Positions 45,676 through 57,176 of a stretch of DNA of 64,000 nt are shown here, piece after piece; positions within the stretch are counted from its first letter, which is position 1, and every line of letters begins with the position of its first letter. The DNA is from Spongospora subterranea f. sp. subterranea (taxonomy: Eukaryota; Endomyxa: Phytomyxea; Phytomyxea; Plasmodiophorida). The stretch lies in assembly GCA_049724395.1 (NCBI GenBank), contig JAUGWO010000140.1:1-64000 (forward strand). The letters are read 5' to 3'. Below the pieces are notes generated by a model. That model made no database searches, was not told the DNA's origin, and saw only the letters and a list, made by a program, of their open reading frames with translations. The position numbers and the translations under genes were made by a program.

Positions 45676-47874
45676 CTGCTTATGATCCTGGAAGTAAACG
45701 TCATTTTCTGCTTGAGGGCGTCCATGAAGATCATGGAGGGCACCACAACATTGCAGCAACGGAGCACCTGATGAATATGTTATCAAGAGAAGAGACATCA
45801 TCGCCTGCGTGCTTGGGATCACTTAAGAAAGACAGCTTCCACTATGTTCGTAATTTCGATGACATTCAGACTGAGGCTGTAAGCGTGAGTTTTTCAATTT
45901 TTTTCAGGCCATCATCGACATCAGCGGGATAAGGCTTACGTCACTAGTAGAAATGGGCACTCCAAAGTTCAAGGAAGAAGAAATCTCCTGTATTGTTTCA
46001 GATATCCTTTACAGTTTAGCAGCGCTCCATCGACTCCAGTTGATGCATCGTCATGTTAAATGCGATTACGTATATGTCGATAAATCCGGAAAGTCGTTTT
46101 TGCTTGGTTACACAGATGCAGCGTTGCAGTTAAGTTCCATCTCACGGGACCCAATCAATGCATCAAAATTCGATCATGCTATCGATGTAGAGCTGCTGGG
46201 AGTAATGCTTCTTCACATGGTGTTGGGATATCAGCCACAGCCTCCGCACTCAAATGTTGTTCACACTATCATACACTAAATTTAAACCTGACCCTATTTT
46301 TTAGACGCTGTTGTCGCTTTTCAAATCGTCGAGCTTGAATCAGCATTCGGCTGCCAAATTAGATTTCATTCAGCTCTGCTTAACATTTCCGAACGCCCCA
46401 CAAGTAGAAGAACTGCAACAGGTAGACTTCCCTCCACCTGTTTTTCCAACGTGCCCTTCTCAGTCCTTTAAAACTGCAGCACGCCTTCGTGTCCATGAGG
46501 TTGCCACAGCTTGATCTTCAGCGCTTTCACCTGTATTTTGACAGGGGACCTCAAAGCAGTGATGTAGATGAATATCAAGGAAATTTGCGAAGTGATCAAA
46601 CTCATATGCTCCCAAACTGCATGGCCATACAACAAGTCAATCAAAGGACCTCTTCCAAAGAGTCTCAGCGATCAGATGCTGGCGCCAAGATTTTATTCCG
46701 CCCGGGTAGTGCCATAAAAGAGTCTTATCAACAGGCAGAAGATGTTCTTCGCAATATCCATGCGCTGTGGCCAGGACTGTTGTCCCAGGAGGAACAAGAA
46801 ACTGTTCAGTTAGAATCACGTAAGCAAGCTCGTGAGGATTTAGCGCTGATACTATCAACTGGTGATGAATCAAGGCGACTGGACCAATTTACTGAGCAGA
46901 AACTGGTGTCTGAAGTTGTTCCTTGTTACAGTAGCGACAGGCCTGCATCTGTCAAGGCAGCCACGCAAGATGTGGGCACGACAGTGACCTCACATACATC
47001 TTCAAAAAAGTTTACCTACAGCAGTTCGGAAACTTTACGACCAGAGCGTGACGTTTCAGTCCCTTGTTTGCGAGCTTCACCCTACAACGAAACCAAAACA
47101 GCACCGCAATCATGGGAGCGGGTGCTCAAGTCTCAGCCAGCACGGACGAATTACTGCCCTGAAGACCCAGCTGGAAAATTGTTCAGTCGCTGTACAAGAG
47201 CTATTTCTAAATGGGAAAGAAAACTTGAGAAGTTCAAATCGGAAATGATGAAAGAGCAGTGCAATGAAGCCAGCCCAAGCCGACCGTCGTGTCTTGGAGA
47301 TTCGTCGCACTCTGGATTTCATGATGATGTTAATGCAGCCAAATCTAACGTCAAGTTACAGAGAGCACAGCAAGAATCCCCATCAATTACTCCATTGAGA
47401 TCATGCTCAAAACCACCGAATCGCGGATTCTGTCACAATCCCCCACAAGGTCCAATTCAAAAAATGCGTCACGAATCTTCAATATTTACACCATGGAGAA
47501 AACATGTCTTTCAAAATCAAAACAATCGCACTCACGAGGAAGAAGGTTTCCTTCGAGGTCGCGATTTATTGGTGCATTCGTTACAGGAATTAAGGGTAGA
47601 TACGTCAGGTCTTGAAAACCGCATTTCAATTGCAGAACCTGAGCCCATAGTCAATCAATTGGAATGTTCAATGGACAAACCACATCATCATAGTTCCCCG
47701 CCATCAAATCAAGACAATGAAGAGCACCACAGTAGCAGTCCTGCTACAACCAACCCAAATGCTATCCCGGAAAGGCTTGTGCAACCGTTTCGACGTGCTC
47801 GGCAACTAGAACCGTTTCGAGATCGTCTGAGGCGATGTCTTGACGTAATTGATTTCCCAATCAACCCGATGTAG
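45676..47874 (+). CDS. Ser/Thr pseudokinase with long disordered tail
   Basis: The middle exon (about 45928-46269) encodes the C-lobe of a protein kinase related to the STE20/PAK group: EEEISCIVSDILYSLAALHR, then LQLMHRHVKCDYVYVDKSGK and FLLGYTDAALQL, followed by HAIDVELLGVMLLHMVLGYQ. The catalytic loop has HRHVK instead of HRD-K and the DFG triplet is replaced (LGY), so it cannot be an ordinary active kinase. An N-terminal exon (45676-45880) holds AYDPGSKRHFLLEGVHED and a likely remnant of the N-lobe. Introns of about 45 nt at 46270 and 58 nt at 46423 join to LLSLFKSSSLNQHSA and to a tail of about 460 residues (46489-47874), which is Ser/Gln/Arg-rich and low-complexity apart from a helix (AISKWERKLEKFKSEMMKEQ). 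The family acts as scaffold or allosteric partner. The start of the gene is not resolved. Confidence 0.72.
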
Positions 47875-47994
47875 GCTACAGTAGTGTAGCCGCACCGAGA
47901 TTCACCTTGTGTTCATGTTTCATATCACCAGTGCACTATCTTGGTGTAGGATAGACGACAGCCTATCATGTTACTTACGAAAATCAAGGGGATC

Positions 47995-48013
47995 GTATAT
48001 ATATATATATATG
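47995..48013. repeat. (AT)n microsatellite
   Basis: About nine AT dinucleotides between the pseudokinase and zinc-finger genes. Confidence 0.9.
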
Positions 48014-48279
48014 AATCATGAACCCATCATCTCCTATAACTTATACCGTAACATTCCTCATTCGTCTCATTCTCCATTCGTTTTGTGGCAAGGAGTATTG
48101 TGAGGCCTCAACGGACGGTGTTGTTATTTTTGGTTCTGCTAAGTCGGGTTGTCGACTACTGCAGTCGACGTTCCTCCCGGTCTCCATCAGCTGAACGCTG
48201 ACGTACAGTTTATTGCTCTGCTCACAGTAGACGACGCAACCGTATTATATATTCGAGCTTCGTAGTTTGTACATGTTCA

Positions 48280-49238
48280 ATGCCTGTCTCAACGTCTTCG
48301 CTGCATTACTCGAACATAAACGAGTTTGCACAAAAGTTCTCGAGATTACAGGATGACAATGACGCTTTAAGGCGGCAGTTGAGTGAAGAGCGGCATGCAA
48401 GGGCTTCAGCCCAAGCCATGCTTTCTCATTTACTTGACCAGGTCCAGGCTGAAGGGGTCGATGTTATACATTTAGCCCCTGACACCTCTGCGTATGTCCA
48501 ATCTGCCGATATTCGCGTGTTTGCAGAACGTAAGAGTACAGGTCGGGTGACAATGTACTGCTTAGTTTAAACTTAGGATCGGTTCGATTCTGTGAGCAAA
48601 TGAAAGATTTTGCTTCACATATCCTTACCTTCTGCCCAATCCCACTGAAACAGGATATTGAAAATTTTGAAGCAGTACCCTTACAGAGTGATTGTCACTT
48701 GTCGATCTGCAACGGAGCCGAAGACGAGGAAAATTTTTCAAGTACAGAGAGACGTGTCGGTGGTAAACCGTTAGAGGCCCAAAAGGTATGACAAACAATG
48801 TTTGCCATTATGAGGCATTTGGTCAAATCCATTTTGAAGGACCTTTTTGAGCGGAGGCGACGTATGTCAACTCCAGAACCAGGCGAATATCGTGAATACT
48901 TAGATTCGCGTCCTAGCGAAATTACCAGCCACTGGAAGAGGGGGAAGGCGGATTACATTGAGGTCAGCCGTCGACGGTCTTCTCGTAGTCGATCACTCAA
49001 ACAACGGCATAAAAGTCGCTTATCTGAGTCTTCGTCGCGATATGATGTCGATTCATCCCGTTATTATCCAGCCGTAAACTCATATATGGACATCTTATGT
49101 CCACGTTTTAATGAAGGGAAATGTCGGCTGGAACAATGCAACCGCCTCCACATTTGTAGTTTCTGCTCGTCTGAGAAACATTCCGTTCTTTCATGCCCCA
49201 GCTATAGTAGCTCGAAAAAAAGTAAAAATCGAAAATGA
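48280..49238 (+). CDS. CCCH plus CCHC zinc-finger protein with coiled coil
   Basis: Three exons joined by short introns start at MPVSTSSLHYSNINEFA. Residues 12-55 form a coiled coil (KFSRLQDDNDALRRQLSEER). A middle segment (CEQMKDFASHILTFCPIPLK) follows, then an RS-like basic region (SRRRSSRSRSLKQRHKSR). At the C-terminus is CPRFNEGKC-RLEQCNRLH, a C-x7-C-x4-C-x3-H finger, followed immediately by ICSFCSSEKHSVLSCP, a C-x2-C-x4-H-x4-C knuckle. Such tandem fingers bind RNA or single-stranded DNA. With the RS-like region, a role in mRNA processing is plausible. I cannot name an orthologue. AATAAA lies about 15 bp after the stop codon. Confidence 0.72.
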
Positions 49239-49426
49239 CCGATGAATTGCAAAATAAATCAGACTTAAATATGTTAGGGATTATCCGGTCAGATTTGTAA
49301 CTTTTATCATGGATTCAGTTGTCAATTCTTGTATTATTAGGGCAATTTGGGCATATAAAGATAATGCGCACGGACTTGCTCGGAGTTCCAGATCCCCTCC
49401 GTCGTCAAACATTGTCTACCGAAGCC

Positions 49427-49797
49427 ATGGTTGCCGCCCCTGCAGGAACCGTCCCAGGAATCGCCAAAGGTCTTGCCAAAGGCCACATCGTCACTAAGCG
49501 CGTTCTGCGTTCAAAGCCTTCCAACGGCAAGGGGAAATTGGGAGCTCGCACGGTTCTCGTCCGAGATGTTATCCGTTCCGTTGCCGGATTCGCTCCTTAT
49601 GAAAAGCGTATCATGGAGTTGATCAAGGGCGGTGGTGTCAACTCTCAGAAGCGTGCCATGCGATTCGCTAAAAAACGAGTAAGTAGCTAGAATTTTGTAC
49701 AAATACTTTGTTTACTGACCTCACCATTATTTAGCTTGGAACCCACAAGCGCGCCAAGGCCAAATTTTCCGAACTATCCGAATCCATGAACAAATAA
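49427..49797 (+). CDS. RPL36: 60S ribosomal protein eL36
   Basis: Exons 49427-49678 and 49735-49797 with a 56-nt intron give about 104 residues. The protein reads AKGHIVTKRV near the N-terminus, then VRDVIRSVAGFAPYEKRIME, LIKGGGVNSQKRAMRFAKKR and LGTHKRAKAKFSEL, matching eL36 throughout. It is part of the large ribosomal subunit near the exit tunnel region. The start is chosen at MVAAPAGTVPG, which gives the family length; the frame stays open upstream, but that extension is not conserved. Confidence 0.95.
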
Positions 49798-50285
49798 TCA
49801 ATAAGTTCAAATACATCTGCTATATCTGTATTGGAGAAATAGAACACAGTCTGTGTTTTTGATAGAATTTCATTTTGTTTTTATGGTAATCCTTAGACGT
49901 CGAATGCTGCGGTCATATCACGTTGGTTATCATCAATATTGTACTGCCGAATGACGCTTTAACAATCGGCATGTGATTTTCCCACTTATATATTTTCATA
50001 CATACGTTGCTATAGCTTTCGCTTGCCTGCTTTATTTTTGAACCCCATCGTTTAAAATATATACTCTCTGGTTAACATAACTACAGAATTTCAATGATCT
50101 AGCGTAGACTTCTCAATCTATTGTACATTCGCCACAAAGCATTCCGCCGATGCTGTAAATTGATTGTAACATGCCGTTGGCCGTCTACACAATCACCGAC
50201 TGGCCAATATAGACCGTGGCGGCAATTGAGCCTCGTTACATCACTTGCCCAATTCGACATTCGCCATTGCCGATACACCATCTTG
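49798..50285. other. Intergenic, no recognisable gene
   Basis: AT-rich at 49800-50090. Nothing else seen. It separates eL36 from the CFIm25 gene. Confidence 0.5.
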
Positions 50286-51034
50286 ATGGATGCTGTTGAC
50301 GTACACTGTGTGAATAATTCCACTTTTGGTGAGAAACCGCCTTTAAAAATCAAACGGGATGTTTCCCCTAAATCACGCCTTCAACAGGTCAGATCTAGTG
50401 CAAATTGTTATTCAAGGCCAAACTAACGAATACCGTCTCAGAAATATAGTGAATTTGGATTGCAGACAATAGTGGAAGCGATATTAGTTGTTCACCTTCA
50501 TGGTCATCTTCATGTATTATTGTTACAGGAAGGTCCATCCAGGTTTAAACTGTAATAACTTGATTCTATTATTTACTGGTTCTGGTAATCTAAACATGAT
50601 TATAGGCCAGGTGGCCGACTAAAGCCCAACGAAGACGAGGTCAATGGACTGAAAAGGAAGCTCGTTTCGAAATTATCAGCTGTTGATACGACTGCGGATT
50701 CTGGTATCGACTGGAAGGTAAATATACAGAATTTTTCACAGCTGCGAGCGTTAATTAGTTTCGCTAGATTGGACCACTTGTAGGTAGCTGGTGGAGACCA
50801 TCGTTCGATGAAGCTCTGTACCCTTACATTCCTCCACATGTCACTTATCCTAAAGAAGTTCGTCGCATATATTTTGTCCCATTACAGGAAAAATGTGCAT
50901 TTGCCGTTCCATCTAACCTGAAACTGCTTGCAGTTCCGTTATTTGATTTATATAATAATGCAGCGCAATATGGGCACCGGCTTGCGTGCATCCCTGAATT
51001 AATATCTCGTATATCTTTTAACACCTGCTCCTGA
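50286..51034 (+). CDS. NUDT21: Cleavage factor Im 25-kDa subunit (CFIm25/CPSF5)
   Basis: Four or more exons with introns of about 50-54 nt. The N-terminus VHCVNNSTFGEKPPLKIKRD matches the NYTFGTKEPL region of human NUDT21. Then QTIVEAILVVHLHGHLHVLL, the degenerate Nudix box GPSRFKLPGGRLKPNEDEV, DWK|IGPLVGSWWRPSFDEALY, PYIPPHVTYPKEVRRIYFVP and KLLAVPLFDLYNNAAQYG, ending IPELISRISFNTCS. In the human complex this protein binds UGUA elements upstream of poly(A) sites and does not hydrolyse nucleotides; here the Nudix catalytic Glu pair is also missing. The N-terminus is shorter than in human because the disordered first residues are absent. All splice phases agree. Confidence 0.92.
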
Positions 51035-51425
51035 TGAACCACAACGCATCGGCCAAGGCTATTTATTCAATACATTGCTCAATATTGTGCAAAATCAGTT
51101 ACTTCATGCAATTCATTTGAGTTTACGCACAATATATGTTCAGCGATACAAATACACATTCCTTGGATATCCTACGAATTGTCGGTTTTTATTTCTGGGT
51201 CAAACACTCGTTCAAGGATCATATAGTACTCAATATAATAATCACTCCCTAAAACTTCTGCCAGGGATATGGGTGTCTGACCGTCGGTTGCTGATGATGT
51301 TAGTCAACTCAATGTTGGCAGACATCGAGTCAACATCAAATGCAACAGTATTAGAGCAAGGCACTATATTCCAGAGTCATATCGCCCTGGGCCTGGTCAT
51401 CAACTCCGCCACGGTGTCCGAATAA
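51035..51425 (+). CDS. Hypothetical protein, open frame between CFIm25 and uL11
   Basis: A 116-codon frame (51075-51425) with [17 protein letters not shown] and [18 protein letters not shown]. It looks like globular protein rather than noise, but I do not recognise it and it may begin in an exon upstream. It ends 20 bp before the uL11 start codon, which would leave almost no promoter, so it could also be a chance open frame. Confidence 0.3.
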
Positions 51426-51445
51426 TCCATCGTCTCTCGTTAATC

Positions 51446-51943
51446 ATGCCGCCCAAGTTTGAAGCTGGTGCCACGATCGTCATCTACCTTCGGGTGTTCG
51501 GTGGTGAGCCCGCTCCCGCCTCGACGTTGGCTCCTAAAGTCGGTCCTCACGGTCTGTCCCCAAAGAAGATCGGAGATGATATCGCCAAGGCCACTCAGCC
51601 ATACAAAGGACTTCGTGTCACCGTTAAGCTGACTGTTCAAAACCGTCAAGCCCAGGTCGAAGTCGTCCCATCGGCATCGTCTCTAATCATCGCCGCTCTT
51701 AAGGAGCCCATCCGTGATCGCAAGAAGGAGAAGAACATCAAGCACAGTGGCAACATCTCCTTCGATGTGATCTGCGATATCGCCCGAACCATGCGATCGC
51801 GTTCAATGGCTAAGGAGCTCAGCGGGACCGTCAAGGAAATGCTGGGAACATGTTTCTCGGTCGGATGCACTGTTGATGGCCGTCAGCCACAGGATTTGCA
51901 ACTTGCTATTGACAATGGCGAAATCGAGGTTCCATCTAGCTGA
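51446..51943 (+). CDS. RPL12: 60S ribosomal protein uL11 (L12)
   Basis: A single exon of 165 residues, the usual length. It reads [40 protein letters not shown], the rRNA-binding half with [20 protein letters not shown], and a C-terminal half ending [19 protein letters not shown]. The protein forms the base of the P-stalk on the large subunit, where elongation factors bind. It has no intron, unlike eL36 nearby. Confidence 0.97.
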   Translation: MPPKFEAGATIVIYLRVFGGEPAPASTLAPKVGPHGLSPKKIGDDIAKATQPYKGLRVTVKLTVQNRQAQVEVVPSASSLIIAALKEPIRDRKKEKNIKHSGNISFDVICDIARTMRSRSMAKELSGTVKEMLGTCFSVGCTVDGRQPQDLQLAIDNGEIEVPSS

Positions 51944-52282
51944 TTTGTAGCTCTACATCATTAAACCAGACATCCACAATTCGTAAATAATCCATAATCT
52001 ATTTTTGAACTTTTAGTAGATGTTCGTCAAGTTTAATAATTCATGCGTAGAGACGAGCGAGTGATTTTGCAACGTATTTGAAAGAACTATCAAACAACTT
52101 GCTGTTCCCATTGTGACAACAGCATACTGGCTAATTCAGTGCCCCTCTGATTCATGGAGTTCAACAGCAAACCCTACATCGACTGAATATCTCTGCTCTA
52201 ACCGGAAGGGCGATACGTGTTGATTATATCTGTGTTATTCGCCTCTTTTTGTTGACGCGGCCAGCGCATTATATTTGAAATT

Positions 52283-52392
52283 GACGGAGTGTAAGGGTAA
52301 CGAGAGCCTGCGTGTAAGGGTAACGAGAGCCTGCGTGCTAAACGTGTAACGAGGGCCTGTGTGCTGCAGGTGTAACGAAGCCAGTGTGGTGA
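52283..52392 (+). repeat. Short degenerate tandem repeat
   Basis: Four units of about 23-27 bp with the core GTGTAACGAG(A/G)GCCTG(C/T)GTG. It ends about 20 bp before the Arp10 start codon, so it lies in the promoter or 5' leader of that gene. Confidence 0.8.
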
Positions 52393-52410
52393 CGGTCTGG
52401 AGGGACACGC

Positions 52411-53539
52411 ATGATCAATGCGTTAGGGATAAAGGGGAATAAGGTCATTGGGAATACCTATAGTGTTCCGCCACGTCCACCAACATCTACACCTTGGGTT
52501 GTCATCTCCCCCGGATCGGGATTATCTCTTTTCGGCCTGAGCGCTTCCGCATCTCCCTTTCATCAATCTGGCAAGTTCTCGTCGATTTTATCTCATTATA
52601 AATTAGGACAAATCCCTAATATCCATGGTGCTCGAGTCATAATTTGCTGGAATACTGAATGGAGTCGGAAATTCGAGCAATGCATAGCTCATGACTTGGC
52701 GATACTGGGCGCTGATCAGGTCGCGTTTATTCCCTCTCCACTATTGACCACTCTGGCATCTAAACAGCCATCAAACACTGTATTGGTGATCAATATTGGT
52801 TTTCGTCACGTCTCTGTAAGATTGAGTGTTTATATTATTGCGATGACAGTTAATATCAATTACAGGTTTCACCAGTTTGCTTTGGCCAGATATTCACCTG
52901 GGCACAAACCGTATTATCGTCCTCATTCCTTGATATATTTACCGACTATGCTGATTTGCCAAAATCGGACATCATAGAGAGCGCCATCGTCGAGTTTGTG
53001 AAGAAATTGGGTATATATAACGTATACGAAGTCAGAGATTACCGAGAGAGTACCAGGGAGATGCCATTAAAGGACAATAATGGGACCAGCATCAAGCAGA
53101 TAAGTTATGGGTTGATGCAAGTTGTCTTGAACGATTTCATGGACGATATGTGCGATATCGTGTTAGAATCACTATCGCGCTGCCCTATCGATTGCAGACG
53201 CCCACTTTCACGCTCTATTGCTTTATCAGGCGGGATGGCATTGATACCAGGTATTCAACAAAAGTTCATGCACTGTATGTCCCAGAAAATCAGCAACGAT
53301 CCATCTAGGGCTTATCTGAGAGGTGCTCGAATTAATTGGAATTTGTCTCAGTCCCGCTTATACTTTCTCTAGGACTGATACACACGTTCAGGTTCGTTAA
53401 ATCAAGTTTCCCAGTTGAACATCTTGAATGGATTGGAGGTGACAGATTCATACTGGTTACTGTACGGTCAAAATGGTCTGAATTTGGATGTTGTCAGCGT
53501 GCATTCTATCGCAAATTGGTGTTCCTCATCAATCAGTAA
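52411..53539 (+). CDS. ACTR10: Actin-related protein 10 (dynactin Arp10/Arp11)
   Basis: Exons joined by introns of 50 and 41 nt. The order is PWVVISPGSGLSLFGLSASA, RVIICWNTEWSRKFEQC, DQVAFIPSPLLTTLASKQ, NTVLVINIGFRHVSVSPVC, then IVLESLSRCPIDCRRPLSRS and IALSGGMALIPGIQQKF, ending SFPVEHLEWIGG. The CPID-R-L block and the GG-x-x-LIPG block match human ACTR10 (CPIDTRKQL, GGTSMLPGF), as does the final WIGG (WLGG). Arp10 caps the pointed end of the dynactin filament with p25/p27/p62. The protein is diverged and a little short. The exact last exon is uncertain after WIGG, where the open frame runs to 53539. Confidence 0.75.
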
Positions 53540-53747
53540 TGACAAACGAGCAGTGTTTAGACCCCCGTCTCAACATAACGAATCTACAATCGCAATCGAC
53601 TTCGTTTGTGAAGAAATCCCGGGAAGAGGGTTGCAAAGTTGTAATTTCAAAATTGAGATGAAACTGAGAGGGTATAGGAACAAATTATTTATACTATGAA
53701 CGTGAACTAGACCTCAATAGTCTGTCTGCTCTTGGCATTGAATCGCG

Positions 53748-54928
53748 TTAGGGTCGCACAGGTTGCAAAGTAATGAAGCGATTTTCAACTGGAGTCTGTG
53801 TTGGAGGTTCCGTCGTAGGAACATTATTAGAACTTGGGGCTGCTGTTGGTTCAGCTGAAACTACCGGTACGCTTATTCGCAGTGTGTTCGGTATCGGATT
53901 ATTGTTGGGATTCGCTGTCGCTGGGGCTGATGTAGGTGGTGTCGTATTTCTTACCTTTGTAGTTCGGGCCACGGTAATCAAGGGGCTAGTCGTAACTGGA
54001 GATGCGGTCTGTGTTTGAATATCATTGGCCCTAGTTGTAGGAGTTTGATTCGGCGTTCTCGTTGTTCTTTGAAATAAAGTAGTTCGCGCCTCAGTAGTTT
54101 TGATTTTTGTAGTTTGCATTTGGATTTGAGGAACTGGGATTATTGTCGGCCCATTGGCATCGGTTGTTTTCTTTGTTTTTCTTGCGTTGTGAATTAGTGA
54201 TGGTGATGGGGGCGGATTGGTTGCGGTGCAGTGCAGAGGCCTGATACAGCATATGAGTAAAAACTCAGAGAATATTTCACCAGCGATACTTACGTCGAAC
54301 CGCACCACGACCATATTGAGCAACAATTGTTTGGAGGGCAATCGCTAGTTTTATTACAATTACCTTCCCGAGGGCGTATATTGGTCTCGGCTAGAGTTGC
54401 ATTGTTCTCCGTTGCGTTTTGAATCAGTGATGGCGATGGCGGCGTATTGGTTGCGGTGCAGTGCAGAGGCCTGATACAGCTTATGAGTAAAGGCAAGAGA
54501 ATATTCCACCAGCGACACCTACGTCGAACCGCACCACGACCATATTGAGCAACAGTTGTTTGGAGGGCAATCGCTAGTTGAATTACAATTACCGTCCTGA
54601 GAGCGTATCCTGGTCTCGGCTAGAGTTGCATTGTTCTCCGTTGCGTTATGATTCAGTGATGGCGATGGCGGCTGATTGGTTGCATTGCAGTGCAGAGCCC
54701 TGATACAGCATATGGGTAAATGCTCAGAAAATGATTAACCAGCGACACATACGTCGAACCGCAGTACGACCATACTGAGCAACAGGTGCTTGGAGGACAA
54801 TCGCTATTTGTATTACATTTACCGTCACCAGAGAATATCCTGGTATCGGCTAGAGTTGCATTGTTCTCCGAATATGCAATTGCGACAAAGAGGGTGATAA
54901 AGATCACAAGAGCACAGCTGGGTCGCAT
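53748..54928 (-). CDS. Secreted protein with three hevein-type chitin-binding domains
   Basis: The signal peptide MRPSCALVIFITLFVAIAYS is followed by three tandem modules, each on its own exon: CNTNSDCPPSTCCSVWSYCG, CNSTSDCPPNNCCSIWSWCG and CNKTSDCPPNNCCSIWSWCG. Introns of 52-53 nt between them are nearly identical in sequence, so the exons arose by tandem duplication. The spacing DC-P-x3-CC-S-x-W-x-(Y/W)-C-GST is the core of hevein (chitin-binding type 1), and the sugar-binding Ser, Trp and Trp/Tyr are all kept. Each module then runs through LHC(N/T)ATN, giving the sixth Cys. After the third module comes a Thr/Pro/Ser-rich mucin-like tail to VENRFITLQPVRP. The protein probably binds chitin or GlcNAc polymers at the cell surface or in a wall. 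I do not know an orthologue. Confidence 0.8.
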
Positions 54929-55293
54929 GTCGCCACGCCCTCGGGAAGTGTTATGGCGAATACCGATAGATTTGATAAAAGGTACCCGACCAATTTCCAG
55001 AACCCCTTACGTTCGTTCTGGAATTTTTGCTGATAGTCTATTCTGGTGAATAGTACTGATAAGCCTTTCATTCATGTTGTTTTGCCCTTGTCAATCGCAT
55101 GATAGTATTCCCTGAGGCGCTGTCTTTATTCCACGTCTTGAATGATGTTGGGCAATACCCATAAGCGCCATGATGAGTTCACAACCCGAAAAATTTTATG
55201 ACTCGCAATATTCAGAGAATGTATTGAATTCGTTAATTTATAAGCCTACAATGGATCTTCAATTACGTTTACCATTTCGGAATCCGTTGGTGT

Positions 55294-56111
55294 TTACATA
55301 GTTCGAATATCGGAATGGCTGATAAATTCAACAGCAGGTACCCCAACTTGAGGTGCTCCTTGATATTGCTCCGCTACCTTGATCATTGCATCGGCTACTT
55401 GGCGAACGTGGACTTGGAAGGATTCTGATGTTCATGCAAGTTGGATATGGCCAGTTATGGCTGTTAGGTGGGGACTTTACCTGGTATTAAGGCAAGGCCA
55501 ACCTTCTCCACAAATCTTGCCGAAATATCCCGAACTAACATCATCGGCCTGAGTATGACAAGTCGTTGGAAGTTCAATTCGGCTAGCTTCTGTTCAGCCA
55601 ATCCTTTGGTCTGTGGATATAAGAACCAGCTGGATGCATTAGCATTAGCGGCTGTCACCGCCAGCATCTGCTGAGTTCCAGCCTCCTTCAACAGACGAGC
55701 GGATTCGACGGTGTAGTCTAAATCGACCTTCTTGAATGCGGCCGCTGATCCAGCTTGAGCTCGCGTTGTTCCCACTATCATATGGCTAATATTACTAACG
55801 CCATTCCGGTTACGACAGATATTACTTACAGCACGAAAACGCCACATCAAATCCATCAAACGATGATTGTTGAAGATGATCAAAATCAACAACGACAACA
55901 TTAATTTTATCAGATGCGATGCCAAAAAGGTCTTGAGGATCACCTTGTCGCCTCACAATAACAGTTAAATCTAGAATGGGATGAGCAAACACAGATGATG
56001 AGATATCTATTGGGCGCGACCTTTACACAATTGCGACTTAACTAGTCCAGACACAACATGTCGCCCAACAGCCCCGGTTCCTCCCAACACTATCGCCCGA
56101 TATGGCATCAT
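55294..56111 (-). CDS. HTATIP2/TIP30-like atypical short-chain dehydrogenase
   Basis: Four exons (introns 50, 55 and about 85 nt) from MMPYRAIVLGGTGAVGRHVV give a Rossmann-type NADP-binding fold. It contains the GGTGAVG dinucleotide-binding loop, DLTVIVRRQGDPQDLF, VVVVDFDHLQQSSFDGFDVA, LGTTRAQAGSAAAFKKVD, the SSWFLYPQTKG motif with catalytic Tyr and Lys, and FQRLVILRPMMLV. The C-terminal exon reads VHVRQVADAMIKVAEQY. The motifs match the HTATIP2/TIP30 group of atypical SDRs, which in animals binds NADPH and importins. The substrate is unknown. About 240 residues, as in the family. A short unassigned minus-strand frame (56131-56313) lies directly upstream. Confidence 0.82.
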
Positions 56112-56504
56112 ACGGGTTAGCGATTATTGTTCAATTAGGGAGAATACGGTATGAACTCCGCTCTAAAAAGGACTGGCAATGACCTAAAGACATAATACCA
56201 TCACTCGTATCGATTACTCCAGGACTCAATACTTCTATTTCAACGCGCCTTATAGGCACTTTCGAAACAGGATGAGACAAACCATTACCAAAGACATTTA
56301 TTAAACGACCCAATCATGAAACTCTGCTTGCCAGCCTAAAGCATCTGATACACCGGAATTACGACGGCGGCGAACGATCTTCTGGCAAAATTAAATTCGT
56401 GTTTCCCGATATTTCTTTAGCTGTCAGACACCCGTCCGACTCGAGTTGTTTTTGTTCGAGACGTTGGTGTGAACCGTGAACGCCGCTCACATCGATCAAG
56501 TGGC

Positions 56505-56930
56505 CCAGCACACTCGGGCTGTATGTTCAGTGTACTGTACCTGGAGATAAGGCCCGGTATTTACCTGTTGAAGGGCCCTCTCCTCCCAATATATCAGATC
56601 ACTCGGGCTGTATGTTCAGTGTACCTGGAGATAAGGCCCGGTATTTACCTGTTGAAGGGCCCTCTCCTCCCAATATATCAGATCACTCGGGCTGTATGTT
56701 CAGTGTACCTGGAGATAAGGCCCGGTATTTACCTGTTGAAGGGCCCTCTCCTCCCAATATATCAGATCACTCGGGCTGTATGTTCAGTGTACCTGGAGAT
56801 AAGGCCCGGTATTTACCTGTTGAAGGGCCCTCTCCTCCCAATATATCAGATCACTCGGGCTGTATGTTCAGTGTACATGGAGATAAGGCCCCGCCCACTG
56901 TATCCATCTCACCGGTACCCTGGAGGCTGC
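56505..56930 (+). repeat. 84-bp tandem repeat, left part of a split array
   Basis: About 4.5 units of 84 bp (in frame, 28 codons) with TCACTCGGGCTGTATGTTCA, GTGTACCTGGAGATAAGGCC, CGGTATTTACCTGTTGAAGG and GCCCTCTCCTCCCAATATAT. The last unit is a variant with CATGGAGATAAGGCCCCGCC. Matching units continue at 62143, so the array is interrupted by the 5.2-kb element between them. Confidence 0.95.
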
Positions 56931-57176
56931 GGTCAATTGGAAATTTTCCGATGCTCAGTGTTTTTTTAGAGTGCGTCTGGCAACCACGGAGTTGCATTGT
57001 CATTTCGCCCGTTTCTCCATAACGCCATAATCCATTCATTTAGGTCATCATTTATGCCATAATGAGCCATTATGGAGCGACTGTTTGCCAGACACTCAAT
57101 TGCGCAGTTTTCAGAAAGTTGTGCCGTTCCCCAGATGTACTCCAGACGGTTCCCTAGACGGTTCCCTCACACAACA

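Noticed and set aside
56469-57022. 166- and 136-codon frames in the 84-bp array
   Set aside because: The unit length is a multiple of three, which keeps frames open automatically. No signal peptide, and the frame runs into the transposon end.
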